Assembly (NCBI RefSeq): GCF_003173595.1 | Contig: NZ_QGNZ01000002.1 | Location: forward strand, 682,001 to 746,000 | Length of the DNA: 64,000 bases | Direction: 5' to 3' | DNA from: Pedobacter yonginensis | Lineage (GTDB): Bacteria; Bacteroidota; Bacteroidia; Sphingobacteriales; Sphingobacteriaceae | In this document: positions 25,698 to 33,457 of the stretch, in pieces | Numbering within the stretch: the first letter of the stretch is position 1 | Layout: each line of letters begins with the position of its first letter | Translations under genes and position numbers: made by a program | The notes under the pieces: model-generated | Seen by the model: only the letters and a program-made list of their open reading frames with translations | Database searches by the model: none | What the model was told of the DNA's origin: nothing

Positions 25698-25785
25698 TTC
25701 GGCTATTCAAGGCTTCAATTACTCTAACAATCCCTAAATTTTTAAAAAATAGCTTCATTTAGCCTCTTGCCCAATGTGCTGTTTA

Positions 25786-26553
25786 TCAGTCAATTTCCAA
25801 TAAAACGGGGCAATGATCTGAATGGATGGCATCTGGCAAAATGCGTACATTCCTCAATCGGCTTTCCATAGGGCGGGTTGTTAAATGGTAATCAATACGC
25901 CAACCCAAATTTTTACCTCTAGACCCAGCTCTATAACTCCACCAAGTGTAATGGTGCGGATCTTTATTAAAATGCCTGAAAGCATCTATAAATCCATTAT
26001 CTAAAAAGAGTTGCATCCACTCTCTTTCCTGTGGTAGAAACCCAGACGAATTTGCATTCGATTTCGGGTTGTGAATATCAATAGATGTATGGCAAATGTT
26101 ATAATCGCCGCTTACAATAAGGTTTGGTTTCTCTTTGCGCAGGTGGTTGATGTAAACATCGAAAAAAGCCATAAACTCGTACTTTTTAACTTGTCGCTCA
26201 TCGCCGCTGGAACCTGAGGGCATGTATAAACTCATTAAGGAGAAATCATCAAAATCTGCTCGCAAAATTCTACCCTCTCGATCAATCCATTCTTCACCAC
26301 AGCCATATTCTACATGGTTGGGCTTTACTCTGGTCAAAATCGCCACCCCGCTATAACCCTTTTTCTCCGCAGGGAACCAAAAATGATGATAGCCTAATTG
26401 CTCAATTAGGGCAATAATTTCAGGAATTTGCGATGGCATGGCCTTAACTTCTTGTAAGCAAACCATATCTGCATCGGTTGCCTGTAGCCAGCCGAAAAAA
26501 TTTTTCGTGCTTGCGGCCCTGATGCCATTAACGTTGTAAGAAATAATTTTCAT
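25786..26553 (-). CDS. xth: Exodeoxyribonuclease III (ExoA/Xth family)
   Basis: A 255-residue AP endonuclease/3'-exonuclease of the endonuclease/exonuclease/phosphatase superfamily, used in base-excision repair. Visible motifs are the N-terminal SYNVNGIRAA, metal-binding LQEVKA, GDYNICH, LGWRIDYHL and the C-terminal SDHCPV with the catalytic histidine. The length matches the bacterial family. It is followed on the minus strand by no close partner; the cyclophilin gene starts upstream as a separate unit. Confidence 0.94.
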   Translation of the reverse strand: MKIISYNVNGIRAASTKNFFGWLQATDADMVCLQEVKAMPSQIPEIIALIEQLGYHHFWFPAEKKGYSGVAILTRVKPNHVEYGCGEEWIDREGRILRADFDDFSLMSLYMPSGSSGDERQVKKYEFMAFFDVYINHLRKEKPNLIVSGDYNICHTSIDIHNPKSNANSSGFLPQEREWMQLFLDNGFIDAFRHFNKDPHHYTWWSYRAGSRGKNLGWRIDYHLTTRPMESRLRNVRILPDAIHSDHCPVLLEID

Positions 26554-26604
26554 AGTTTATTGCAAACGATACAATACAATTGCAGTTCTCACCTAAAGAG
26601 TACT

Positions 26605-27303
26605 TTATCCTTGTTCCCCTTTCGCCAGTAGTTTCTCCAACTTTTTGGCTTCTCTTTTTTTCAAAATGGTCACTTCCATTTTTACATCCTGTTTGGGTCG
26701 GTTATTTTTGTCGGTGGGCAAAACAGCAATCCGATCTACTACATCTAAACCCTGAACAATTTCGCCATAAACGGTGTAATTGCGATCTAAATGTGGCGTA
26801 CCGCCCAAAGTTTTATACACTTCCCTTTGCCATTCTGGGATTTTAAATTTTAACCTTTTCTCCTCGAGGCTGTTTAATTGCTCGTCTGTAAACACCTTGC
26901 CCTGCACCAAATAAAACTGGCAACTGCTTGATGCTTTTTCTGGATTGTTATCTCTTGCCGCAGCCAAGACGCCTTTTTTATGGAATAAACTATCTCTAAA
27001 TTCTGCCGGAATGGTATATTTCAATCCACCTGACCCTAAAAGAGAATCTGGTTTAGCATTTTTTGAATCCGGATCGCCACCTTGTATCATAAAATCTTTT
27101 ATTACCCGATGAAATAGCGTTCCGTTGTAGAAACCCTGCTTGGCTAATTTTAAAAAATTATCGCGGTGTAAAGGTGTTTCGTTATACAGTTTAACAATGC
27201 AGGTTCCAAACTCGGTTTTAATGCTAACGTACTGATTCTTCGGTTTTGCCGCGAAGGCGGAGAACATAGAAATTGTGCAAATGATAAAGAGTAATTTTTT
27301 CAT
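26605..27303 (-). CDS. Secreted peptidyl-prolyl cis-trans isomerase, cyclophilin type
   Basis: This 232-residue protein has a signal peptide ending at MFSAFA. The cyclophilin domain fills about 27-215, with FHRVIKDFMIQGGDP as the core active-site strand, and a gap-containing loop typical of bacterial exported cyclophilins. It should assist folding of periplasmic proteins. The C-terminus is lysine-rich (KKREAKKLEKLLAKG). Confidence 0.92.
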   Translation of the reverse strand: MKKLLFIICTISMFSAFAAKPKNQYVSIKTEFGTCIVKLYNETPLHRDNFLKLAKQGFYNGTLFHRVIKDFMIQGGDPDSKNAKPDSLLGSGGLKYTIPAEFRDSLFHKKGVLAAARDNNPEKASSSCQFYLVQGKVFTDEQLNSLEEKRLKFKIPEWQREVYKTLGGTPHLDRNYTVYGEIVQGLDVVDRIAVLPTDKNNRPKQDVKMEVTILKKREAKKLEKLLAKGEQG

Positions 27304-27383
27304 TATGTGGTGTTTAAAGCGAAAGTAAGTTAAAAAATGAAATTGAATAAATAATTGCCGCTGTTATTCGTTTTTTTTTGCTT

Positions 27384-27391
27384 TACCTTTG
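27384..27391 (+). promoter_or_regulatory. TAnnTTTG -7 element of the metal-cluster gene
   Basis: TACCTTTG sits 5 nt before ATG 27397, again predicting a transcript with almost no leader. No -33 TTTG lies at the usual 18-21 nt. Confidence 0.55.
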
Positions 27392-27396
27392 TACAC

Positions 27397-27801
27397 ATGA
27401 AGTTAAAACAAAAAATAGCACTTTCTTTAGCCGTATTCTACGCGGTTAGTGTTATGGGTTTTGCTTTAAGCTTACATTTTTGCGGGGGTAAACTGGCAAA
27501 TGTACAGGTGTTTAGCAATGAGGTATCTTGTAAGCTTTGCAAAGATATTCCTGCTGAAAAAAAGAAAGACGATGGTTGTTGTAAAAATACGCAGGTAAAC
27601 GTCAAAGTTAAAGATAGCCACCAAACTGAGGCACAAACACAAATGCCAAAATTGTTTTCTATTCAACTTTTCTTGCACCCGCCTGTTTTACAATTTCTAT
27701 CCAACATCACTCCTGCCTTTTTAAGCAAAATTTCCAATAAAGCCCCGCCAATATCCGCCCGGCTTTCTCTGCATGTTTTCAACTGCATTTTTAGGAATTA
27801 G
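27397..27801 (+). CDS. HYC_CC_PP family cysteine-rich protein
   Basis: This 134-residue protein has an N-terminal hydrophobic signal/anchor (residues 6-25). After it come HFCGG (H27, C29), CKLC (C45, C48), a CC pair (C61-C62) and HPPVLQF, matching the HYC, CC and PP landmarks of the family (the tyrosine of HYC is phenylalanine here). The cysteines could bind copper or another soft metal. The start ATG 27397 is preferred over the in-frame TTG at 27355, which lies upstream of the promoter element. It precedes HMA and DUF3347 genes, supporting a metal role. Confidence 0.75.
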   Translation: MKLKQKIALSLAVFYAVSVMGFALSLHFCGGKLANVQVFSNEVSCKLCKDIPAEKKKDDGCCKNTQVNVKVKDSHQTEAQTQMPKLFSIQLFLHPPVLQFLSNITPAFLSKISNKAPPISARLSLHVFNCIFRN

Positions 27802-27821
27802 AATTAAATAATCTTGGTTTT

Positions 27822-27875
27822 GCTGAATCTCATTCAGCATCAATGCTGTCATCACGCCTCTAAAAATATTTAGAG
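27822..27875 (+). other. Two small hairpins between metal-cluster genes
   Basis: GCTGAA/TTCAGC (27822-27827 with 27833-27838) and CTCTAAA/TTTAGAG (27858-27864 with 27869-27875) lie in the 110-bp gap before the HMA gene. Neither is followed by a good T-run, so they may be processing or leader elements and not terminators. Confidence 0.4.
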
Positions 27876-27911
27876 AAACTGTGGCAATCGGTTTATTTAA
27901 TTCAAAAAACA

Positions 27912-28448
27912 ATGAAAACAATAAAATTATTCAGCATTATTATGCTATTCATTGCCGTTAACGTTTCGGCACAAAAAATCACTTCAGCAGATTTACAAGT
28001 AACTGGATTAACCTGCTCTATGTGTTCAAACGCTACACAGAAATCATTAGAAACGTTAGATTTCATAAGTTCTGTAAAACCTGATTTAAATAAAAATATC
28101 TTCGTTTTAACCTTTAAAAAAGATGCGGATATCAATTTGGACTTGATACGCAAGAAAGTACAAGATGCAGGTTTTTCTCTTGGTGGGTTAATGGCAAATT
28201 TCAGTTTTAATCAGGTTAAAATTGATGATAAAGGCCAAGCCATTGTTGATGGAAGTGTTTATCGGTTCGTTAATGCTAAAAACAAAACTCTAAACGGTAC
28301 AGTAAAGGCAAGCGTGGTCGATAAAAATTTCATCTCGGGTACCGCTTTTAAAAAACAGGCTGCAAGCGCAACTTCTGATGCCTATACCAGCGGAACAGGC
28401 TTAATAAACGGCAAGAAAACCCGTATTTATCATTTAAGCATTTCTTAG
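27912..28448 (+). CDS. Secreted heavy-metal-associated (HMA) domain protein
   Basis: This 178-residue protein has a signal peptide ending at NVSAQ. An HMA ferredoxin-like domain spans about 25-90, with the metal-binding LTCSMCSNATQ (CxxC). The C-terminal half is a beta-rich domain without known motifs. A periplasmic copper or similar metal chaperone is the likely role. The stop TAG shares one base with a GTG that precedes the ATG of the next gene, so the two are tightly coupled. Confidence 0.85.
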   Translation: MKTIKLFSIIMLFIAVNVSAQKITSADLQVTGLTCSMCSNATQKSLETLDFISSVKPDLNKNIFVLTFKKDADINLDLIRKKVQDAGFSLGGLMANFSFNQVKIDDKGQAIVDGSVYRFVNAKNKTLNGTVKASVVDKNFISGTAFKKQAASATSDAYTSGTGLINGKKTRIYHLSIS

Positions 28449-28450
28449 TG

Positions 28451-29263
28451 ATGAAGAAGCTCTTCTTTTTGGCGCTGATTATTTTTGGCGCCAAATTAAA
28501 TGCCTTTAGCCAAGAACTTTATGTTTTTACAGAGCCGGCAAGTAACATGCCTACAAAATCAATTGGTGTTAGAATCACCAACGAAGGCATGTTTAATTAT
28601 CCAGGTTATGTGAGTAGAACCATACCCGAAGTTATGTTTGGCTTTAATAAAAACTTAATGGCACATGCCAAGGCTTTCCTGTCGGATATGGATGGGAAAT
28701 ACCGCCTAGAAGGAGGAAGTTTGTATGCCAAGTATCGGTTTTTATCCATTGATGATACGCATAGCCATTTTAGAGCCTCGGCATTTGGCAGACTAAGTAC
28801 AAGCATAAGACCCACCTACACACGAGATATAAACTTAGAGGGCGACAATAGTGGCTTACAAGGCGGTGTAATCTTTACACAACTTTTGCATAAACTCGCC
28901 CTGTCAGCAACGCTTGGTTATACTCACGCTTTTGATAACCAGCGCAGGCAAGTGGCGGGCATGCCTCGTCCGAACAATATGCTGTCTTACAGTTTATCTT
29001 CAGGATATTTGGTTTTACCCATTGCCTATACAAATTATAATCAGCCGAACTTTAATGTGTATTTAGAGTTACTCGGCAAAACAGATCCAAGCAGTGGACA
29101 GTCTTATTTAGATGTAGCACCAGCCATACAAGTGATTTTGAACAGTAAAACCCGAATCGATTTGGGATACCGTTTTCAAGCAACAGGGAATCTAGAAGGT
29201 AGATACACCAAAAATATGTACCTGCTTAGGGCAGAATTCAATTTTTTTAACATTTTAAAATAA
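28451..29263 (+). CDS. Predicted outer-membrane beta-barrel protein of the metal cluster
   Basis: This 270-residue protein has a signal peptide ending at LNAFSQ. The remainder is made of amphipathic strands with aromatic belts and ends in an aromatic-containing strand (LRAEFNFFNILK), consistent with a small outer-membrane barrel. The motif EPASNMPTKSIGVRI at the mature N-terminus is characteristic of proteins encoded near copper-handling genes in Bacteroidetes, but I cannot name a family with certainty. ATG 28451 is preferred; a GTG one codon earlier overlaps the previous stop. Confidence 0.65.
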   Translation: MKKLFFLALIIFGAKLNAFSQELYVFTEPASNMPTKSIGVRITNEGMFNYPGYVSRTIPEVMFGFNKNLMAHAKAFLSDMDGKYRLEGGSLYAKYRFLSIDDTHSHFRASAFGRLSTSIRPTYTRDINLEGDNSGLQGGVIFTQLLHKLALSATLGYTHAFDNQRRQVAGMPRPNNMLSYSLSSGYLVLPIAYTNYNQPNFNVYLELLGKTDPSSGQSYLDVAPAIQVILNSKTRIDLGYRFQATGNLEGRYTKNMYLLRAEFNFFNILK

Positions 29264-29268
29264 CAGCA

Positions 29269-29772
29269 ATGAAAAAGATTTTTTTATTTATAGCAATCAT
29301 TACCGTAGCATCTACAAAATTCAGTTTAGCGCAAAGCAAAACGGATAAGGCATTAAATCAAGTATTATCCGCTTATTTCGATTTAAAAAATGCCCTGGCT
29401 ACCGATAAACAAGATTTGGCCGCAGAAAAAGCAAAGACTTTAATGGTTACTGTGGATGCCGTACCGCACAAGGAGTTTCCGTCAGACCAACACAAACTTT
29501 GGATGGAACAAGCTGCATTGATTAAAGCTAAAGCGACAGAATTGGCTACTGCAAAAGACATTAAAGTGCAGAGAAAAGCCTTTGAGGGAATTTCTTATCC
29601 AATGATTAAAACGTTAAGGAGCATCAAGTTTAATACAAGCACGGTTTATGTTCAACACTGCCCAATGGCAAAGGCAAGCTGGTTAAATGAAAAAGAAAGC
29701 ATCGAAAACCCATACTACGGTAGCATGATGTTTGAATGTGGAGATGTTGCTGAAACGATAAAAGCTAAGTAA
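29269..29772 (+). CDS. DUF3347 domain protein, CusB-associated type
   Basis: This 167-residue protein has a signal peptide ending at FSLAQ. The DUF3347 domain covers about 28-165: the opening helix ALNQVLSAYFDLKNAL and the C-terminal metal-type block HCPMAKASWLNEKESIENPYYG, ending near MMFECGD. DUF3347 is found alone or fused to CusB-like efflux adaptors and is linked to copper or silver handling. It begins 5 bp after the barrel gene and closes the four-gene cluster. Confidence 0.85.
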   Translation: MKKIFLFIAIITVASTKFSLAQSKTDKALNQVLSAYFDLKNALATDKQDLAAEKAKTLMVTVDAVPHKEFPSDQHKLWMEQAALIKAKATELATAKDIKVQRKAFEGISYPMIKTLRSIKFNTSTVYVQHCPMAKASWLNEKESIENPYYGSMMFECGDVAETIKAK

Positions 29773-29881
29773 TTAGTTGGCATAACGAAAAATAGCTAAC
29801 ATATTGCCCTTAGAAAGCCTCATGAGATAGCAAGCCATACAGTGTATCGTCTTTGTTACAATAAAATTTTCTATAATTTTT

Positions 29882-29889
29882 TATTTTTG
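29882..29889 (+). promoter_or_regulatory. Candidate -7 element before the Abi leader hairpin
   Basis: TATTTTTG fits TAnnTTTG and would start transcription near 29894-29896, just ahead of the hairpin at 29900-29934. The nearest upstream TTTG (29852-29855) is 26 nt away, longer than usual, so the promoter is only a partial match. Confidence 0.45.
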
Positions 29890-29899
29890 TTCTAACAGT

Positions 29900-29944
29900 A
29901 CCCGTTTTGCATACCATAAGAACTGCAAGCGGGTCATTTTTTTT
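29900..29944 (+). terminator. Terminator-like hairpin immediately before the Abi start codon
   Basis: ACCCGTTTTGCA (29900-29911) pairs with TGCAAGCGGGT (29924-29934): 11 base pairs including one G-U and one bulged U, with a 12-nt loop. Eight T follow at 29937-29944, and the ATG of the Abi gene comes 6 nt later. Any transcript from the -7 element at 29882 would pass through it, giving either a tiny RNA of about 50 nt or attenuated read-through into the toxin gene. Confidence 0.7.
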
Positions 29945-29950
29945 ATTGAA

Positions 29951-30856
29951 ATGGCTAATAAACCGGCATTAACTGTTGAAGAGCAAATTGATCTTTTAAA
30001 ACAGCGAAACATGCAATTTCGCGATGAAGTAACAGCCCCACATTATCTTAAAAATATAAGTTACTATCGTTTGAAAGGATATTGGTGGGATCTTCAGGTT
30101 GATGATGGCCATAACCTAAGGGATGGTACTTTCTTTGAAGACATTCTCAATCGGTATAATTTTGACAGACACCTAAAACTTATTCTGTTTGATGCTATTG
30201 AAAGAATCGAAATTGCCTTGAGAACCAAAATGATATACCACATGTCGTGTTCGCGTGGTGGATTGTGGTACACCAATTTTGATTTATTCAATGACATTGA
30301 AATTCAAAAAAATCTTTTATCACTACTTCGTGCTGAATTTGACAGGAGTCAGGAAATATTCATAAAGGACCACAAAAGACGTCTGAATAATGAGCAACCA
30401 GATTCATGGAAAATTTTGGAAGTAGCATCTATGGGCACACTTTCTAAAATCTATAAAAATATTCGTCATCAGCTACCTGAAAAGGCCATAATAGCATCAG
30501 AAATGGGTCTTAATTTGCATAAGGAGCTTTCTAGTTGGCTTGAAGCTATTACCTATTGTAGAAATATTATAGCACATCATTCAAGATTGTGGAGCCGAAG
30601 CATGGTTAAAAAGCCAACGGAAAAAATTATTAATCCTAGTTCGGATTGGTTGAACGTTGAATTATTGCCAGCACAGACAAAAAAACCTTTCTTGATTATT
30701 TCCACAATGCTTTACTTATGCAACCATGTTACACCAGGTCATCAGATTAAAAATAAGATACTGGAACTATTCGATAATAATCCCGAAATCCCAATCTACA
30801 AATTAGGCTTTTTTAATGAATGGGATTACCAACCAATATGGCGCCGGGACAGCTAG
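29951..30856 (+). CDS. Abi family (Abi_2; AbiD/AbiF-type) abortive-infection protein
   Basis: A 301-residue protein with the Abi_2 pattern: LKNISYYRLKGYWW near residues 33-46, a helical RYNFDRHLKLILFDAIERIEI, and the HEPN-type RxxxxH motif RNIIAHH (R204, H209) near the C-terminal third. Abi_2 proteins stop phage growth by killing or arresting the host and are thought to act as RNases. It stands alone between metal genes and a dioxygenase gene, without transposase or other defence genes. A strong hairpin plus T-run directly precedes the ATG. The product's target is unknown. Confidence 0.9.
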   Translation: MANKPALTVEEQIDLLKQRNMQFRDEVTAPHYLKNISYYRLKGYWWDLQVDDGHNLRDGTFFEDILNRYNFDRHLKLILFDAIERIEIALRTKMIYHMSCSRGGLWYTNFDLFNDIEIQKNLLSLLRAEFDRSQEIFIKDHKRRLNNEQPDSWKILEVASMGTLSKIYKNIRHQLPEKAIIASEMGLNLHKELSSWLEAITYCRNIIAHHSRLWSRSMVKKPTEKIINPSSDWLNVELLPAQTKKPFLIISTMLYLCNHVTPGHQIKNKILELFDNNPEIPIYKLGFFNEWDYQPIWRRDS

Positions 30857-31117
30857 ATTCCAATCATTCTGATGGGTTTATAAAAAATTTTAGGCATTTG
30901 CAATACATCCAAAAGATTATCCCTTTCTCAAAGAAAAATTCTTTTGCCTTCATTTCGCATTCGTGCTCGAAGTTATTTACAACCAGGATACTAGAAGAAA
31001 TGAAATAATTCCGTTTCTTACCATACGTTAATGTTCAAATACCAAAAGCACCTTATTTTTGTTATTTGAAATTCATAATTATCCATCAAAGAAAACCCCA
31101 CAAGTATTTTCTAATCC

Positions 31118-31942
31118 ATGTCAACGCTAACCCAATTCAGAAACTTTACCCAAGGTTTGGCTCAAACTGAGCTGATGCCTACACTTTTTATCGGTCATGG
31201 TTCGCCAATGAATGGAATTGAAAATAATGAGTTCAGCCAAAGTTGGATAGACTTGGCCAAGCACATTCCCATTCCAAAAGCTGTATTGGTAGTTTCTGCC
31301 CATTGGTACACGCACGGAACTTTTGTTACCGCAATGGATTTTCCAAGCACCATACACGATTTTGGTGGATTTCCGCAAGCACTTTTTGATGTTCAGTATC
31401 CAGCGCCTGGCGATGCTAAGCTGGCAAACGAAATACCCAGCCTTGTGCATTCCACAAACATTGAATTAGATCACGATTGGGGATTAGATCACGGCACCTG
31501 GACAGTGGTAAAACACATGTATCCTGATGCCAATATTCCTGTTTTACAATTAAGCATTGATTATACAAAATCGCCAGCACAGCATTATGAGATTGCAAAA
31601 GAACTATATGCACTGCGTAAAAAAGGCGTACTTATTTTAGGAAGTGGAAATATGGTGCATAACCTGCGTATGATAAGTTGGGAAATGATTAACGGCGGTG
31701 GTTATGATTGGGCAAATGAAATGAACAATACCTTCAAAAATTTAATTGCAAATGGCGATCATAAGCCTTTGATCAACTATCGCAATTTGGGTAACGATGC
31801 CATGTTGGCAATTCCAACACCAGAACATTATTTACCTTTAATTTATACCTTGGGCCTAACCAACGATAAAGAAGAAATTTCGTTTTTCAATGATAAGGCT
31901 GTTGGTGGTTCATTAACAATGACTTCTGTTTTGGTGGGTTAA
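31118..31942 (+). CDS. ygiD: 4,5-DOPA-extradiol-dioxygenase family protein (YgiD-like)
   Basis: This 274-residue protein belongs to the LigB-like class III extradiol dioxygenases. Conserved blocks are PTLFIGHGSPMNGIE, VVSAHWYTHG, LDHDWGLDHGTWTVV and LILGSGNMVHNLR, carrying the histidine ligands for the metal. E. coli YgiD opens the ring of L-DOPA and its physiological substrate is uncertain. A -7 element TATTTTTG lies at 31054-31061. The first about 18 residues exceed the usual start, so translation from M20 (MPTLFIGHG) is possible. Confidence 0.9.
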   Translation: MSTLTQFRNFTQGLAQTELMPTLFIGHGSPMNGIENNEFSQSWIDLAKHIPIPKAVLVVSAHWYTHGTFVTAMDFPSTIHDFGGFPQALFDVQYPAPGDAKLANEIPSLVHSTNIELDHDWGLDHGTWTVVKHMYPDANIPVLQLSIDYTKSPAQHYEIAKELYALRKKGVLILGSGNMVHNLRMISWEMINGGGYDWANEMNNTFKNLIANGDHKPLINYRNLGNDAMLAIPTPEHYLPLIYTLGLTNDKEEISFFNDKAVGGSLTMTSVLVG

Positions 31943-32030
31943 TTCAGTTTCAAAAGTTCTATCGCATTTTATGATTATTCTGTAACGCTATTCGAGCTTG
32001 GATGTGGTAAATTTGTAGAAAGATTGAATC

Positions 32031-32750
32031 ATGACACATACCTATCAGCTTACCGGAATGACTTGCGGTGGTTGCGAAAATAAAGTAAAGAGCAATTTAC
32101 TGGCTCTGCCCAATGTAACCGCTGTTGAGGTTTCTAAGGAGACAAATTCTGCTACAATTAACATGGATCAGCACATTGGTTTAAACCAATTGCAACAAGC
32201 CTTAGGCGGTGCAGAGAGCAAATACCAAATTTCTGCAATGAGCCATATTGAAGTAGTTGAGCAAACAAGATCTTGGCTAGAAACGTATAAACCAATCTTG
32301 CTGATTTTTGGTTACGTAACCGCCATTTCTTTAATTTCTTCATGGCAAAACGATGCAGTAAATCTGATGGTTTTTATGCGGGTTTTTATGGCTGGCTTTT
32401 TCTTAACCTTCTCCTTCTTTAAGCTTTTAAATTTGAAAGGTTTTGCAGAAAGTTATGCCATGTACGATATTGTGGCCAAGAAATTTGGTGGCTGGGGCTA
32501 CATTTATGCTTTTATTGAACTTGGATTAGGATTGAGTTTTGCCCTTAATTTATCGCCGCAAATTGTAAACTGGGTTACCCTAATCGTTATGTTGGTTAGC
32601 ATTATCGGCGTTTTGGAAAGTGTATTGAATAAGAAAAAAATTCAATGTGCCTGCCTTGGCGCAGTGTTTAACTTACCTATGAGCACCGTTACGATTGTGG
32701 AAGATTCGATTATGATTGCAATGAGCGCCGCGATGTTAATTTTCATGTAA
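32031..32750 (+). CDS. HMA domain fused to a MauE/DoxX-like membrane domain
   Basis: This 239-residue protein has an N-terminal HMA metal-binding domain (residues 3-67, motif GMTCGGC) followed by a four-helix membrane domain (about 90-235). The latter ends in a CxC motif, IQCACLGAVFNLPMSTVTI, as in MauE-type redox-associated membrane proteins. The combination suggests metal delivery or removal coupled to a thiol redox step at the membrane. Export signal is not needed because the HMA part would face the cytosol. The 20-bp gap to the convergent DinB-like gene is short. Confidence 0.8.
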   Translation: MTHTYQLTGMTCGGCENKVKSNLLALPNVTAVEVSKETNSATINMDQHIGLNQLQQALGGAESKYQISAMSHIEVVEQTRSWLETYKPILLIFGYVTAISLISSWQNDAVNLMVFMRVFMAGFFLTFSFFKLLNLKGFAESYAMYDIVAKKFGGWGYIYAFIELGLGLSFALNLSPQIVNWVTLIVMLVSIIGVLESVLNKKKIQCACLGAVFNLPMSTVTIVEDSIMIAMSAAMLIFM

Positions 32751-32770
32751 ACCAACACATCAAGGAAGCA

Positions 32771-33292
32771 TCATTTTATTGAATTGGTAATGTGCGCCAA
32801 ATGATGTTTTCCGTGCCAAGCATAGGTGCCCAACATATTGGCCAGCGTAAGCGCTCTTCCTAGTGCAGGGTGGATATATTCTCGTTGGTAATCTGCTGAA
32901 TTTAGTGTTTTAAGGAATGCGACCCATCGTTGATGAATGCTTACGAGCAATTCCAACGACATTTTTATTTCTCCGTTTTTGGCCTCTTCTGTTTCTGCCC
33001 ACCGTTCTTCGTAGTACGGTCTAATAACGGGGATGTCCTCAGTTATTGCCTGCTTAAAACGAATGTAGGCATTCATGTGGCTATCGGGTAGATGATGAAT
33101 TACTTGTCTCAGTGTCCATCCGCCAGGTCGATAGGGTTGATTCAATTGGTGATCAGTTAAATTTTCGGTTGCTGCAATAATTTGGCTTGGTAGGGTTTCT
33201 ATTTCTGCAATCCAAAGGTTTGCCTGCGTTTCGTGAAAAACTTCAGGCATGATAAATTGTCCTATCGGATATTTGAGTTGTTCTAAATCCAT
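32771..33292 (-). CDS. DinB/YfiT-type bacillithiol transferase-like metal-dependent protein
   Basis: A 173-residue DinB-fold protein. It carries the YfiT/BstA pattern: LKYPIGQF at the start, TLRQVIHHLPDSHMNAYIRFK with metal-ligand histidine, and the C-terminal YAWHGKHHLAHI with two or more histidine ligands. Family members conjugate bacillithiol to electrophiles or act as metal-dependent hydrolases. No thiol-synthesis genes are nearby. The length is normal and the gene is convergent with the HMA-MauE gene. Confidence 0.88.
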   Translation of the reverse strand: MDLEQLKYPIGQFIMPEVFHETQANLWIAEIETLPSQIIAATENLTDHQLNQPYRPGGWTLRQVIHHLPDSHMNAYIRFKQAITEDIPVIRPYYEERWAETEEAKNGEIKMSLELLVSIHQRWVAFLKTLNSADYQREYIHPALGRALTLANMLGTYAWHGKHHLAHITNSIK

Positions 33293-33457
33293 AAAGCAAA
33301 ATAGTAAATTTTAAAGTTATAAGCTTTGGCTTGTTTGAAACAGCCTAAAAATTTGGTATAATAACCTATCCCATCGTTAAAATTAAGTTAAAATACACTC
33401 ATTTTATTAAATATTCATTGATTTAAAGCATATTGCATCAAAATTTAAATTCCACAA

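Noticed and set aside
30820..31008. 62-codon frame after the Abi gene
   Set aside because: It overlaps the Abi coding end, lacks a promoter element and shows no recognisable protein features.
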